A DNA stretch of 64,000 nucleotides, taken from CAIVVT01 sp052145115 (GTDB taxonomy: Bacteria; Acidobacteriota; Terriglobia; Bryobacterales; Bryobacteraceae). A program made the position numbers and the translations under genes. Positions 24,382-32,874 of this stretch are shown one piece after another. The notes below the pieces were generated by a model. The model ran no database searches. It saw nothing but the letters and a program-made list of their open reading frames with translations, and had not been told where the DNA came from. Location: the NCBI GenBank assembly GCA_052145115.1, contig JBKQPG010000028.1, positions 124,001 through 188,000 on the forward strand, read 5' to 3'. Each line of letters starts with the position of its first letter. Position 1 is the first letter of the stretch.

Positions 24382-26532
24382 TCAGCGTGCCCGCCGGCGG
24401 CCGTACAGGCGCACCATGTTGCGCACCATCATCAGGCCCTGGTCGCCGCCCTGCGAGAGCAGCGACTCGGGATGAAACTGCACCGCCTCCATGGGCAGTG
24501 TCCGATGGCGGACGCCCATGATGATGCCGTCCTCGCTGAGGGAGGTGACTTCGAGCTCCGCCGGCAGCTTCTCCGCGATTGCGTACAACGAGTGGTAGCG
24601 GCCTACCTTCAACGGTTGCGGCATTCCCTCGAAGACGCCGATATTGTGATGCGAGATCAGCGACGGCTTGCCGTGCACGGGGTACGGCAGAACGCCCAGC
24701 TCGCCACCGAAGCCCTCGACCATGCCCTGCAAGCCGAGGCAGACGCCGAAGGTGGGGAGAAAGCGCGCCGCGGCGTGGCGCACCAGATCCGGCACGCCGA
24801 ACTCCGCCGGCCGGCCGGGGCCGGGCGAGATCAGCAGGATATCGGGCTGCAGCTCGTCGATCAGCGAGAGCGGGAAACCGGAGCGGTAGGTCATCACCTC
24901 GGCGCCGGTCTGGCGGACGTAGTTGGCCAGCGTCTGGATGAAGCAATCGTCGTTGTCCACCAGCAGCAGACGCACGCCCTTGCCGGGGAGCCTGGCGGCG
25001 CGGGCGCGCGGACGGAGATCCTCGACCGGCTCGTGCAGACAGGCGAAGAAACTGGCCGCTTTCAGGCGCGTCTCCTGCTCTTCGGCGGCGGGGGTCGAAT
25101 CGTAGAGCAGCGTTGCGCCGGCGCCGTAGCGCGCCAGGCCGTCCTTCAGATGGACGGTGCGGATGAGGATGCCGGTGTTGAGATCGCCGGAGAGCGAGAG
25201 CAGGCCGATGGCGCCGCCATACCAGCCGCGGGGGTCCTTTTCGAGGTCCTCGATGGCCTGCGCGGCGGCCTTCTTGGGCGCGCCGACGACGGTGACGGCC
25301 CACATGTGTGAAAGGAAGGCGTCGAGCGAATCGAAGCCCGCGGCGAGCGTGCCTTCGACATGGTCGACGGTGTGGAACAGGCCGGCGTAGCGCTCGATCA
25401 GGCGGCGGCCGATGACTTTCACGGAGCCGGGCACGCAGACGCGCGACTTGTCGTTGCGGTCGACGTCGGTGCACATGGTCAGCTCGGACTCCTCCTTGGG
25501 GGAATTCAGGAGGTCGCGAATCAGGTCGTGGTCGCGCAGCGGGTCGCCGGTGCGGCGCGCGGTACCGGCGATGGGACAGCTTTCAACGCGGTTTCCCTCC
25601 ACGCGGATGAACATTTCCGGCGATGCGCCGACCAGTTGCTCATCGCCGAGCTGGAGCAGGAACTGATACGGGCTGGGGCTCAGCTTCTGAACGCGACGGA
25701 ACAGCTCGCTGGGACTGCGGCCGAAGCCCGAGGAGAAAGTCTGCCGTAAGACGACCTCGTAGTAGTCGCCCTGCCGCATGCCGGCGCGGACGCGCTCGAC
25801 CTTCTCCATGTATTGTTCCGGAGTGTGGTCGGAGACGATCTGCAGCGGGGCGGACGGCGGCGGGATCGGCAGCTCATCGGCGTCGCGCGGCAGCCCGGCG
25901 GTGGATTCCCCGCCCAGGGCGAAATCGTATTGGTAACGCTCGATGACCTCGCGCTTGCGATCCATGAAATGGATGTCGTCGCAGAAGAACAGGTGCAGAT
26001 CCTTGTGCTCGGCGCGAGGCATGCGCAGGCGGATGGGGTCGAACTGGAATAACAGGTCGTAGCCGAAGGCGCCGGCGAGGACCAGGCGGCCGTCCTTGGG
26101 GTGGCCGAACTCGCGCACCAGAGCGCGCAGGATGGAAAAGGCCGAAGGCTGCTTGCTGCGCTGCTCCTCGGGGAACAGTGCGGGCAGGGGCTTCAATGCC
26201 CCAACCAGCAGCGGGCCCTCGAAGCCCAGCGAATCCCAGTGCGGATGGTCAGCCAGCAGCGTATGCAGCAAACGGGCCAGCACCTGGCCGCGGGCGTTCA
26301 ACGGACGAAACTCGACGCGCCGGCCCCAGCCGACGATCTCGAGCGGAGGGCGCAGGGCCGCCACGTCCCAGCGGGAGTAACGCTCGGGGTATTCATACCC
26401 CGAAGAAAGGTATACGCCGCGGTGACGGTCCAATTCGGACAGGAGATGGTTCAAACCGCGACGAAACGGCAGGCGGGACGAGCTTCTGGTGACGGAAATA
26501 CCAGATTTTGTCGCGTAACGTAGCAAAGACAT
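24382..26532 (-). CDS. trpE(G): Anthranilate synthase, fused TrpE-TrpG
   Basis: The 716-residue protein joins a chorismate-using synthase to a glutamine amidotransferase. Residues about 1-515 are the TrpE part (VGASPEMFIRVEG, CPIAGTARRTGDPL, LTMCTDVDRNDKSRVCVPGSV, GAPKKAAAQAIEDLE, YGGAIG). Residues 525-716 are the class I amidotransferase with nucleophile Cys598 (GVCLGLQ) and His687/Glu689 (FHPES). It makes anthranilate, the first step of tryptophan synthesis, or possibly a related aminated chorismate. The layout matches the long fused form known from rhizobia. No other trp gene is nearby. It is divergent from DUF2252 with 69 bp between. Confidence 0.88.
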   Translation of the reverse strand: MSLLRYATKSGISVTRSSSRLPFRRGLNHLLSELDRHRGVYLSSGYEYPERYSRWDVAALRPPLEIVGWGRRVEFRPLNARGQVLARLLHTLLADHPHWDSLGFEGPLLVGALKPLPALFPEEQRSKQPSAFSILRALVREFGHPKDGRLVLAGAFGYDLLFQFDPIRLRMPRAEHKDLHLFFCDDIHFMDRKREVIERYQYDFALGGESTAGLPRDADELPIPPPSAPLQIVSDHTPEQYMEKVERVRAGMRQGDYYEVVLRQTFSSGFGRSPSELFRRVQKLSPSPYQFLLQLGDEQLVGASPEMFIRVEGNRVESCPIAGTARRTGDPLRDHDLIRDLLNSPKEESELTMCTDVDRNDKSRVCVPGSVKVIGRRLIERYAGLFHTVDHVEGTLAAGFDSLDAFLSHMWAVTVVGAPKKAAAQAIEDLEKDPRGWYGGAIGLLSLSGDLNTGILIRTVHLKDGLARYGAGATLLYDSTPAAEEQETRLKAASFFACLHEPVEDLRPRARAARLPGKGVRLLLVDNDDCFIQTLANYVRQTGAEVMTYRSGFPLSLIDELQPDILLISPGPGRPAEFGVPDLVRHAAARFLPTFGVCLGLQGMVEGFGGELGVLPYPVHGKPSLISHHNIGVFEGMPQPLKVGRYHSLYAIAEKLPAELEVTSLSEDGIIMGVRHRTLPMEAVQFHPESLLSQGGDQGLMMVRNMVRLYGRRRAR

Positions 26533-26601
26533 GGGAAAAGTGATGAAATTTCAGGGTATCATCCCTGCTGGGGACGTCTTTTCAGACGTGCGAGGCGGCT
26601 T

Positions 26602-27672
26602 ATGAACTTCATCGACGCTACAAGCAGCTACGAAGCCTGGCTGGCGAAGGAACTGCGGATCCTGCCCGAGGACCTGGAACACAAGCACCAACTGATGGCG
26701 GAGTCGCCGTTCCCCTTCCTGCGCGCCACTTATTACCGCTGGGCGCAGATCTGGGCGGAGACCGCGGAGGGGCTGGCCAAGACGCCCGTGGTGCTGGCGG
26801 TGGGCGACCTGCACGTGGAGAATTTCGGCACATGGCGAGACGCCGAGGGGCGGCTGGTGTGGGGCGTCAACGATTTTGACGAGACGGCGGCGCTACCCAT
26901 GGCGCTGGATCTGACGCGGCTGGCGGTCAGCGTCTATCTGGCCTGCGAACACGCATCGCTCGGCGTCGCCCGCCCGCAGGTGGCGCGCCTGCTGCTGGAA
27001 GGCTACCGCGAGGGCGTGGAGTCTGGCGGTCGGCCGTTCGTGCTCGCGGAAAGCCATCCGCTGTTGCACCGCATCGCGAGCGATCGTTTGAAGAACGAAG
27101 CGGCGTTCTGGATGAAGCTTTCGGAATTGGAGGAGTTCACCGGACGCAAGCCCAAGACCGCGCTGCGCCTGCTGATGCGGCTGCTGCCGCATGGCGTCGA
27201 ATCGTTGCGGGTGGTGCATCGCGTGGCGGGCCTGGGCAGCCTGGGACGCCAGCGGCTGACCGCGATCGGCCAGTTCGAGGGCGGATTCATCGCCCGCGAA
27301 GTGAAGCAACTGGCCCCGCCGGCTTCCTGGTGGGCCACTGGCAAAGGGTCGCGCCAGATCCGCTACGGAGAGATTCTGAAGAACTCGATCCGCTGTGGCG
27401 ACCCGTTCCTGCGCCAGCAGGACAACTGGATCGGACGCCGGCTTTCGCCCTCCAACAGCCGCATCGAAATTGGCGATCTGCCCAAGCAGAAGGACGTCGA
27501 GCGGCTGCTGCACGCCATGGGATTCGAGACCGCGAACCTGCACCTGGGCTCGATCCAGCGCAAGAAGCTCAGAAAGGCCGTGGGCGGCATCAAGGTCAGT
27601 GTTCTGGCAAAGGCATCGCGCGCTTTGGAGCTTGCGGTGCTGCGCGATTGGAAGGAGTGGCGGGCGCGCTGA
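26602..27672 (+). CDS. DUF2252 family protein
   Basis: This 356-residue protein shows the DUF2252 core, which resembles aminoglycoside-phosphotransferase-like kinases: FPFLRATYYRWAQ (about 34-46), VGDLHVENFGTWRD (about 68-81) and VNDFDETAALPMALDLTRLAVS (about 91-112). The H.E.FG and NDFDE blocks look like catalytic-loop and metal sites. The function of the family is not established. The ATG at 26602 follows GAGGCGGCTT. Confidence 0.85.
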   Translation: MNFIDATSSYEAWLAKELRILPEDLEHKHQLMAESPFPFLRATYYRWAQIWAETAEGLAKTPVVLAVGDLHVENFGTWRDAEGRLVWGVNDFDETAALPMALDLTRLAVSVYLACEHASLGVARPQVARLLLEGYREGVESGGRPFVLAESHPLLHRIASDRLKNEAAFWMKLSELEEFTGRKPKTALRLLMRLLPHGVESLRVVHRVAGLGSLGRQRLTAIGQFEGGFIAREVKQLAPPASWWATGKGSRQIRYGEILKNSIRCGDPFLRQQDNWIGRRLSPSNSRIEIGDLPKQKDVERLLHAMGFETANLHLGSIQRKKLRKAVGGIKVSVLAKASRALELAVLRDWKEWRAR

Positions 27673-27681
27673 AGACGGCGC

Positions 27682-28716
27682 CTACTGCGCCCCGTTGAGC
27701 TCCCTGGCAGCCTCGACGTACTTGGCCGCCTTGGGGTTGTTCTCGTTCCATTCCACCGCCCGCGAGGAGTTCGCCAGCCGGTCCAGGGCGACCGCGACGG
27801 TGCGCGTCACGGCGGCCATGTTGTCGTAGTCGAGCTTTTCCCAATGGTCGCCCGGCTGGTGATAGTCGGGGAAGATGAACGCCGCGACCAGCGTGTGCGC
27901 GGGCACGCCCGCGTCGGCCAGCGCCTGGTTGTCACTGCGCGCGAAAAACGGGTCGGAGTTTTTCGCGTGTTTGTAGACGGTGACACCAGTCTCCTCGCCG
28001 GCGGCCTTCAGCCAGTCGGTGAGATTCGAGTAGTCGAAACCTGTCACGGAGAGCCGCCGCACGCTCGGCCCCTCAAGGTCGTCGGTGCGGCCCATGTGCT
28101 CCAGATTCAGGTCGGCCTCCGTCCGCGCCAGTGGCACCAGCGGATGTTCGGCGTAGTAGCGCGAGCCGACCAGCCCCTTCTCCTCGCCGTAGTAGGCGAT
28201 GAACAACAGGCTGCGCCGGGGCCGCTCACTGAGGCGGGCGAAGGCTTCGGCCAGCGCCAGCATCGACGAAGTCCCACTGGCGTCATCGTTGGCGCCGTTG
28301 TAGATGCGCTCCGCAGGTCCCGCGCCCTGGGCTCCGAGGTGGTCGTAATGCGCGCTGACCATCAGGAAGTTGCGCTTCAACTTGCGGTCCGAACCGGGCA
28401 GAATCGCGGCCACGTTGCGCACCTTCGCGCCTTTGTACGAAGCGGTCTGGAAGTAGCCGTCGTCGCCGGCCGGCTGGAGGCCCGCGCGCCGGAATTCCGA
28501 GGCGATGTACTCAGCGGCGACATCCAGCCCTCGCGACGGGGTGTCGCGCCCTTCCAGCGGATCCGAGGCCAGGAAAGAGACGTGCGCCTTCAGCTCCGCG
28601 GGGGTGATGAAATCGACGAGTTGCTGCTCGCTGGGGCTGAGCGCGGCCGCGAGCAGGCAGCAGGCACAGACCGCGATGAATAGGGGACGCAGCGCTCGCA
28701 TGGCGGGAATCTTCAT
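27682..28716 (-). CDS. M28 family zinc aminopeptidase, exported
   Basis: This 344-residue exported peptidase has a signal segment (PLFIAVCACCLLAAALS) and two-zinc ligands of the M28 family: SAHYDHLG (about 121-128), NGANDDASGTS (about 140-150), EEKGLVGS (general base and zinc glutamates), the aspartate in NLEHMGR and a final histidine in FPDYHQPGDHWEKLD. It should remove N-terminal residues from peptides in the periplasm. It is convergent with the DUF2252 gene, with stop codons 9 bp apart. Confidence 0.9.
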   Translation of the reverse strand: MKIPAMRALRPLFIAVCACCLLAAALSPSEQQLVDFITPAELKAHVSFLASDPLEGRDTPSRGLDVAAEYIASEFRRAGLQPAGDDGYFQTASYKGAKVRNVAAILPGSDRKLKRNFLMVSAHYDHLGAQGAGPAERIYNGANDDASGTSSMLALAEAFARLSERPRRSLLFIAYYGEEKGLVGSRYYAEHPLVPLARTEADLNLEHMGRTDDLEGPSVRRLSVTGFDYSNLTDWLKAAGEETGVTVYKHAKNSDPFFARSDNQALADAGVPAHTLVAAFIFPDYHQPGDHWEKLDYDNMAAVTRTVAVALDRLANSSRAVEWNENNPKAAKYVEAARELNGAQ

Positions 28717-28748
28717 CTTAGTATTGGACGCGCGCCGGGCTCCTCAGG

Positions 28749-29975
28749 CTACGCGCGCGTGATCCGGCGGATGGCCTTTGGATGCTCCCAGGCCTCGCGT
28801 TTGATACGCATGCCAAAGCCCGGCAATTCAGGTGCGGAGACGCAGCCTGCGGCCGGCATCAGGGGGTTCTCGAGCATCTTGGGCCAATCGGACTCGTAGA
28901 AGCGCTGGCAGCTCTCCTGAATCCACAGGTTGGGCATGGCGGTGGAAAGGTGGGTCGACGCGTAAAACAGCAGCGGCCCGCCGGCGGTGTGCGGCGCGAA
29001 GGGCAGTTGACGGGCATCGGCGAGCGTGGTGATCTTGCGTGCCTCGGTCAGCCCGCCGCACCAGCAGACGTCGAACATGACGAAGCGCGCGCAGCGCGAC
29101 TCCAGCATCGATTCGAATTGCAGCTTACCCGCGATGCGTTCACTGAGGGTCAAGGCGAGCGGCGTGGAGCGCGCCAGTTCCGCATACTGCGCGTAGTTGC
29201 CGGGCATCAGCATGTCCTCGAGCCACATCGGCTTGTAGGGCTCCAGCGCCTGCGCGATGCGAATGGCCGAAGTCAGGTTCCACCTGGAGTGGAACTCGAT
29301 CAGGATCTCGATCGACATCCCGAAGCGGTCGCGCAGCACGCGCACGGGCTTGAGCGCCTCCTCGATCTGCGCCGGAGTGATGAATTCGCGCTGGTTGGCT
29401 TTGGCCGCGCCGTCGAAGGGCCAGATCTTGATGGCGCGAATGTCATAGCGGTCGATCAACTCTTGCATGATACGGTCGGGTTCGGTGAGGAAGTCGTAGC
29501 GGTGCGGAAAACAGGTGTTGTAGAGCCGGACGCGCGGGTTCGAGCGGCCGCCGATCAGGCGGTAGACGGGCGTCTGAAGCGCGTTGCCGAGCAAGTCCCA
29601 CAACGCCAGGTCCACGGCACTCAGGGCGCGGATCTCGGCGCCGCCGGCGACCTGAAAATCAATGGTCTGGTACAGGTCGTTCCAGATGCGTTCGATGTCG
29701 CCGGGGTCATGGCCCAGCAGCAGTGGTGCGAGGTGCGAGTGCAGCATCTCGGCCTCGGCGGCATTGCGCGGATAGGTCTCGCCGAGGCCCGTCACGCCGG
29801 CATCGGTATGGAGCTTCAACCAAGTCCAGTGGGGCCAGAAGGGAGCGTCGTCGCGCGAATTCCAGTAGACCGTTTCCAGCGCCGTGATGCGCATCGCCGG
29901 CGCGCCGGCCCAAGCCTGCTTGAGAGCTACGAGTGGAGCCACGAGCAGCGGCAGGAATGTGCGGCGGGAGTGCAT
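28749..29975 (-). CDS. Enolase-superfamily dehydratase/racemase (MR/MLE), exported
   Basis: The 408-residue protein begins with an RR-containing export signal (MHSRRTFLPLLVAPLVALKQAWAG). The capping and barrel domains follow. Catalytic-type residues are the lysine region IRAIKIWPFDG, metal-site blocks EFHSRWN, WLEDML and LSERIAG, and the barrel-end histidine PHTAGGP. Family members take a proton from the carbon next to a carboxylate, mostly in sugar-acid dehydration. The substrate is unknown. An export signal is unusual for this superfamily but recurs in Solibacter-type genomes. Confidence 0.82.
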   Translation of the reverse strand: MHSRRTFLPLLVAPLVALKQAWAGAPAMRITALETVYWNSRDDAPFWPHWTWLKLHTDAGVTGLGETYPRNAAEAEMLHSHLAPLLLGHDPGDIERIWNDLYQTIDFQVAGGAEIRALSAVDLALWDLLGNALQTPVYRLIGGRSNPRVRLYNTCFPHRYDFLTEPDRIMQELIDRYDIRAIKIWPFDGAAKANQREFITPAQIEEALKPVRVLRDRFGMSIEILIEFHSRWNLTSAIRIAQALEPYKPMWLEDMLMPGNYAQYAELARSTPLALTLSERIAGKLQFESMLESRCARFVMFDVCWCGGLTEARKITTLADARQLPFAPHTAGGPLLFYASTHLSTAMPNLWIQESCQRFYESDWPKMLENPLMPAAGCVSAPELPGFGMRIKREAWEHPKAIRRITRA

Positions 29976-30021
29976 GGCGGCATTCTACGCTTCGCCCGGT
30001 CTGCGCGCTACAACACGCGGA

Positions 30022-30861
30022 TCAACACAGGCCAGACCAGGCGCGCACCACGATGGCGATCTTCTCGCGCGCCGGCAGGCTCACACGCCGTTCGAGGACC
30101 GGATAGCCCTGCGCCTCGATGCGGTCGAGGAGGCGGCGGTAAATCTCGATGAGCGCCCACAGGGCGGGGCGCGAGTCGCGCTGGACCAGTTCGAGCAACG
30201 GCCGCGAGGCGTTGTAGTACTCGCGCGCGCGCCCGAGTTCGAACTCGAGCAGAGCGCGCAGCGGCGCGCTGAGTTGCGGCTGGTTCATTTCCCCGGCGCG
30301 CACGCCGAAGCGCTCGAAGTCCTCGGCCGGCAGATACACGCGTCCGGCCGCGGCGTCCTCGCGCACGTCGCGCAGGATATTGGTCAACTGAAACGCAATT
30401 CCGCACTTCTCCGCCAGTTCGAGCGCGCGCGGATCTTCGAACCCGAAGATGTGAATAATCGTCAGGCCGACCACGGAGGCGACGCGGTAGCAGTAACTGT
30501 AGAGGTCGTCGAACGTGGAGATCGTGCGCGGCTCGAAATCGCTCGCTACGCCGTCGATCATGGCCTGGAAGTAGGTCTCGGGGATGCGGTAGCGCCGCAC
30601 CGTGTCGATGAATGCGGGCCAGACGGGATGCGCGGGTTCGCGGCCCGCGAGCGCGGATGCAAGGTCGCCGCGCCACTGCTCCACCTTCTCCGGCGACGCG
30701 CCGGGCCCGTCGCTGCGATCGTCGCACTCGCGCATGAAGGCGTAGACGGCGCACATGGCCAGCCGCTTGCGCTCCGGCAGCAGCAGGAACGAGTAGTAGA
30801 AGTTCCTCGCGCGGCTGCGCGCCACCTCTCTGCAATGGGCGTAGGAGGCCTCGAGCGTCAT
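30022..30861 (-). CDS. hpnD: Presqualene diphosphate synthase HpnD
   Basis: The 279-residue prenyl-synthase-fold protein joins two farnesyl diphosphates to presqualene diphosphate at the membrane. It has both aspartate-rich boxes, MRECDDRSD (about 43-51) and ILRDVREDAAAGRVYLP (about 164-180), plus ARNFYYSFLLLPERKR near the N-terminus. Together these are the HpnD pattern. It is the last gene of the hopanoid operon, 17 bp after hpnC. The ATG at 30861 is chosen because MTLEASYAHCREVA is the expected N-terminus. Confidence 0.92.
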   Translation of the reverse strand: MTLEASYAHCREVARSRARNFYYSFLLLPERKRLAMCAVYAFMRECDDRSDGPGASPEKVEQWRGDLASALAGREPAHPVWPAFIDTVRRYRIPETYFQAMIDGVASDFEPRTISTFDDLYSYCYRVASVVGLTIIHIFGFEDPRALELAEKCGIAFQLTNILRDVREDAAAGRVYLPAEDFERFGVRAGEMNQPQLSAPLRALLEFELGRAREYYNASRPLLELVQRDSRPALWALIEIYRRLLDRIEAQGYPVLERRVSLPAREKIAIVVRAWSGLC

Positions 30862-30878
30862 GACATCCGCGTCCGATT

Positions 30879-31832
30879 CTATACCGCTGCGCCGGCGCGC
30901 AGGCCCACGCGCACGAACGACCGCACGAACAGCAGCGCGCGCTCGACGCGCGAAATCGCGGGACGCGCCGTGAGCACGTCGTAGTCCTGCGCGCGGATCT
31001 TCTGGAGGACGCGCAGGCCGCCACGGTGGAACAAGTCGATGTCCAGCGCCAGCCGCCGGTTCAATGTTCGCACCAGCGGCAGGCCCTGCTCGAAGAGCTG
31101 TTGTGCGCGCTCCACGGCGTCGCGCATGACGGCGCGAAAAGCCGACGTGAATTTCAGCGCGTGCAGCTCCTCGACCGTGTAGCCGTGCAGCTCGAACAAG
31201 TGCATCGGCAGGTAAATCCGGCCCTTGGCGAGATCCACCGTGACGTCCTGCCAGAAATTCGCCAATTGCAGCGCCGTGCAGGTGGCGTCGGAGAGGCGGA
31301 AGCGATCCTCGTCGCGATAGCCGCACAGCATCAGCACCAGCCGCCCGACGGGATTGGCCGAATTTACGCAGTAGCCGTCCAGCTCCTCCCAATTGCGGTA
31401 GCGCGTGACGGTCTGGTCCTGGACGAAGGCCGTGATCAGGTTGTCGAAAGGCGCCTGCGGCAACCCGTGCCGCGTTGCGGTTTGACGCAGGGCGACGAAG
31501 ACGGGATGTGTCGCCGGTCGCCCGGCGTACATGGAGTGCAGCTCTCCGCGCCACCAATCGAGCAGCCGCAGGCTCTCCGCGGGAGCGCCGATTTCGTCGC
31601 CTAAATCGTCGGCCCAACGGCAGAAGGCGTAGACGTTGTAAAAATCCTGGTGCAGGCGCGCCGGGAGAAGCGCGCTGACAACGTGAAAATTCTCGTAGTG
31701 GTGCCGGGTCAGCCAGCGCGTATAGGCCAGCGACGGCGCGAGGCTCCAGCTCTGGCGCATGGCCTCGGCGGAGGCGATAAATTGTTTGGGCTGGACGAAG
31801 ACGGGCTGCGCGGGCGCCAGGGGGGAGGACAC
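30879..31832 (-). CDS. hpnC: Hydroxysqualene synthase HpnC
   Basis: The 317-residue paralogue of HpnD hydrolyses presqualene diphosphate to hydroxysqualene. The residues seen are HHYENFHVVSALLP (about 43-56), FCRWADDLGDE (first aspartate box) and FWQDVTVDLAKGRIYLP (second box). Its stop lies 17 bp before the hpnD start, and its start is 1 bp after the stop of the upstream dehydrogenase gene. This spacing indicates one transcript. Confidence 0.92.
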   Translation of the reverse strand: MSSPLAPAQPVFVQPKQFIASAEAMRQSWSLAPSLAYTRWLTRHHYENFHVVSALLPARLHQDFYNVYAFCRWADDLGDEIGAPAESLRLLDWWRGELHSMYAGRPATHPVFVALRQTATRHGLPQAPFDNLITAFVQDQTVTRYRNWEELDGYCVNSANPVGRLVLMLCGYRDEDRFRLSDATCTALQLANFWQDVTVDLAKGRIYLPMHLFELHGYTVEELHALKFTSAFRAVMRDAVERAQQLFEQGLPLVRTLNRRLALDIDLFHRGGLRVLQKIRAQDYDVLTARPAISRVERALLFVRSFVRVGLRAGAAV

Positions 31833-31833
31833 G

Positions 31834-32874
31834 TCAGGGAATGATGGCCGTCTTCATGTGCCCGTTGTGGGCCATCAGGTGGCGCAACACGCTGTTCAGG
31901 CTGGTCAGCGGCTCCTCCTGCTTCACGAAGTCCTTGGCCGAGATCTCACCGCGGGAGACGATGTCCAGGGCCTTGCGAATGATCGCCGGGGTGTGGTGGA
32001 AACTGGCGATGCACCGCAGTTCGCTGTAATGCAGCAGGCCGGTGTCGAGGGAAACGCGCGTATCGGCCGGGCAGCCGCCGAAGAAATTAACCGTGCCGCC
32101 GCGGCGCAGCAACTGCACGGCGAGCTCCCAGGTCTCGGGTTTGCCGACGGCTTCGATCACCACGTCGGCGCCATAGCCGTCCGTCAATTGCCTGACCCGG
32201 CTCACCGGATCGTGGCCCGGACCGTTCAGCACGCAATCGTTGGCTCCCATGCGCGCGGCCATTTCCAGCCGTTCCACGCGCCGCGCCAGGGCGATCACGC
32301 GCGCGCCGTAAACGCGCGCCAGCCGCGTGAACATCATGCCGATTGGACCCTGGCCGATCACCACGACGTTGTCGCCGGCGCGCACGCCGGTATCGTCCAG
32401 GCCTTTCACCACGCACGCCAGCGGCTCGATGAGCGCAGCGTCCTTGTATTGCAGATGGTCGGGAATGGGGTACAGGTTGTGGCGCACGATGCGGCCCGGG
32501 ATGCGGATGTACTCGGCGTAAGCCCCGTTGTTGAACAGCAGGTCCTCGCACAGGCTCTGCGCGTCCCGTGCGCAGAAAAAGCATTCCATACAGGGCGCCG
32601 AATTGGCCGCTACAACGCGCTGGCCGACCCGGAAACCTTCGACCTGGCTGCCCACTCCGACGATGTCCCCGGCGAGTTCGTGCCCGAACAGCGCCGGCGG
32701 GACAATCATTTTGGCGTGATACCCGCGCCGGAAGACCTTCAGATCCGTCCCGCAGGTCAGTGCGGCCCGAACACGGACCAGCACGTCCTCGGAGCCGATT
32801 TCCGGAACGCGGACGTGTTCCACACGGACATCTTCACGCCCGTAAAGAACTGCGGCCAGCATATTCTGGTTCAC
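31834..32874 (-). CDS. Zinc-type medium-chain dehydrogenase 1 in hopanoid operon
   Basis: The 346-residue protein is a sorbitol/threonine-dehydrogenase-like member of the MDR superfamily. Catalytic zinc ligands are in TCGTDLK (Cys about 41) and FGHE (about 64-67). The structural zinc site is the four-cysteine lobe CMECFFCARDAQSLC. The NAD(P) site is VVVIGQGPIGMMF (about 165-177). It interconverts an alcohol and an aldehyde or ketone; the substrate is not known. Its start overlaps the stop of the second dehydrogenase by 4 bp, and hpnC begins 1 bp after it, so the gene sits fully inside the hpn operon. Confidence 0.88.
   Translation of the reverse strand: MNQNMLAAVLYGREDVRVEHVRVPEIGSEDVLVRVRAALTCGTDLKVFRRGYHAKMIVPPALFGHELAGDIVGVGSQVEGFRVGQRVVAANSAPCMECFFCARDAQSLCEDLLFNNGAYAEYIRIPGRIVRHNLYPIPDHLQYKDAALIEPLACVVKGLDDTGVRAGDNVVVIGQGPIGMMFTRLARVYGARVIALARRVERLEMAARMGANDCVLNGPGHDPVSRVRQLTDGYGADVVIEAVGKPETWELAVQLLRRGGTVNFFGGCPADTRVSLDTGLLHYSELRCIASFHHTPAIIRKALDIVSRGEISAKDFVKQEEPLTSLNSVLRHLMAHNGHMKTAIIP

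Noticed and set aside
28782..30152. 456-codon plus-strand frame
   Set aside because: Shadow opposite the enolase-family and hpnD genes, rich in His and Gln, no family likeness.
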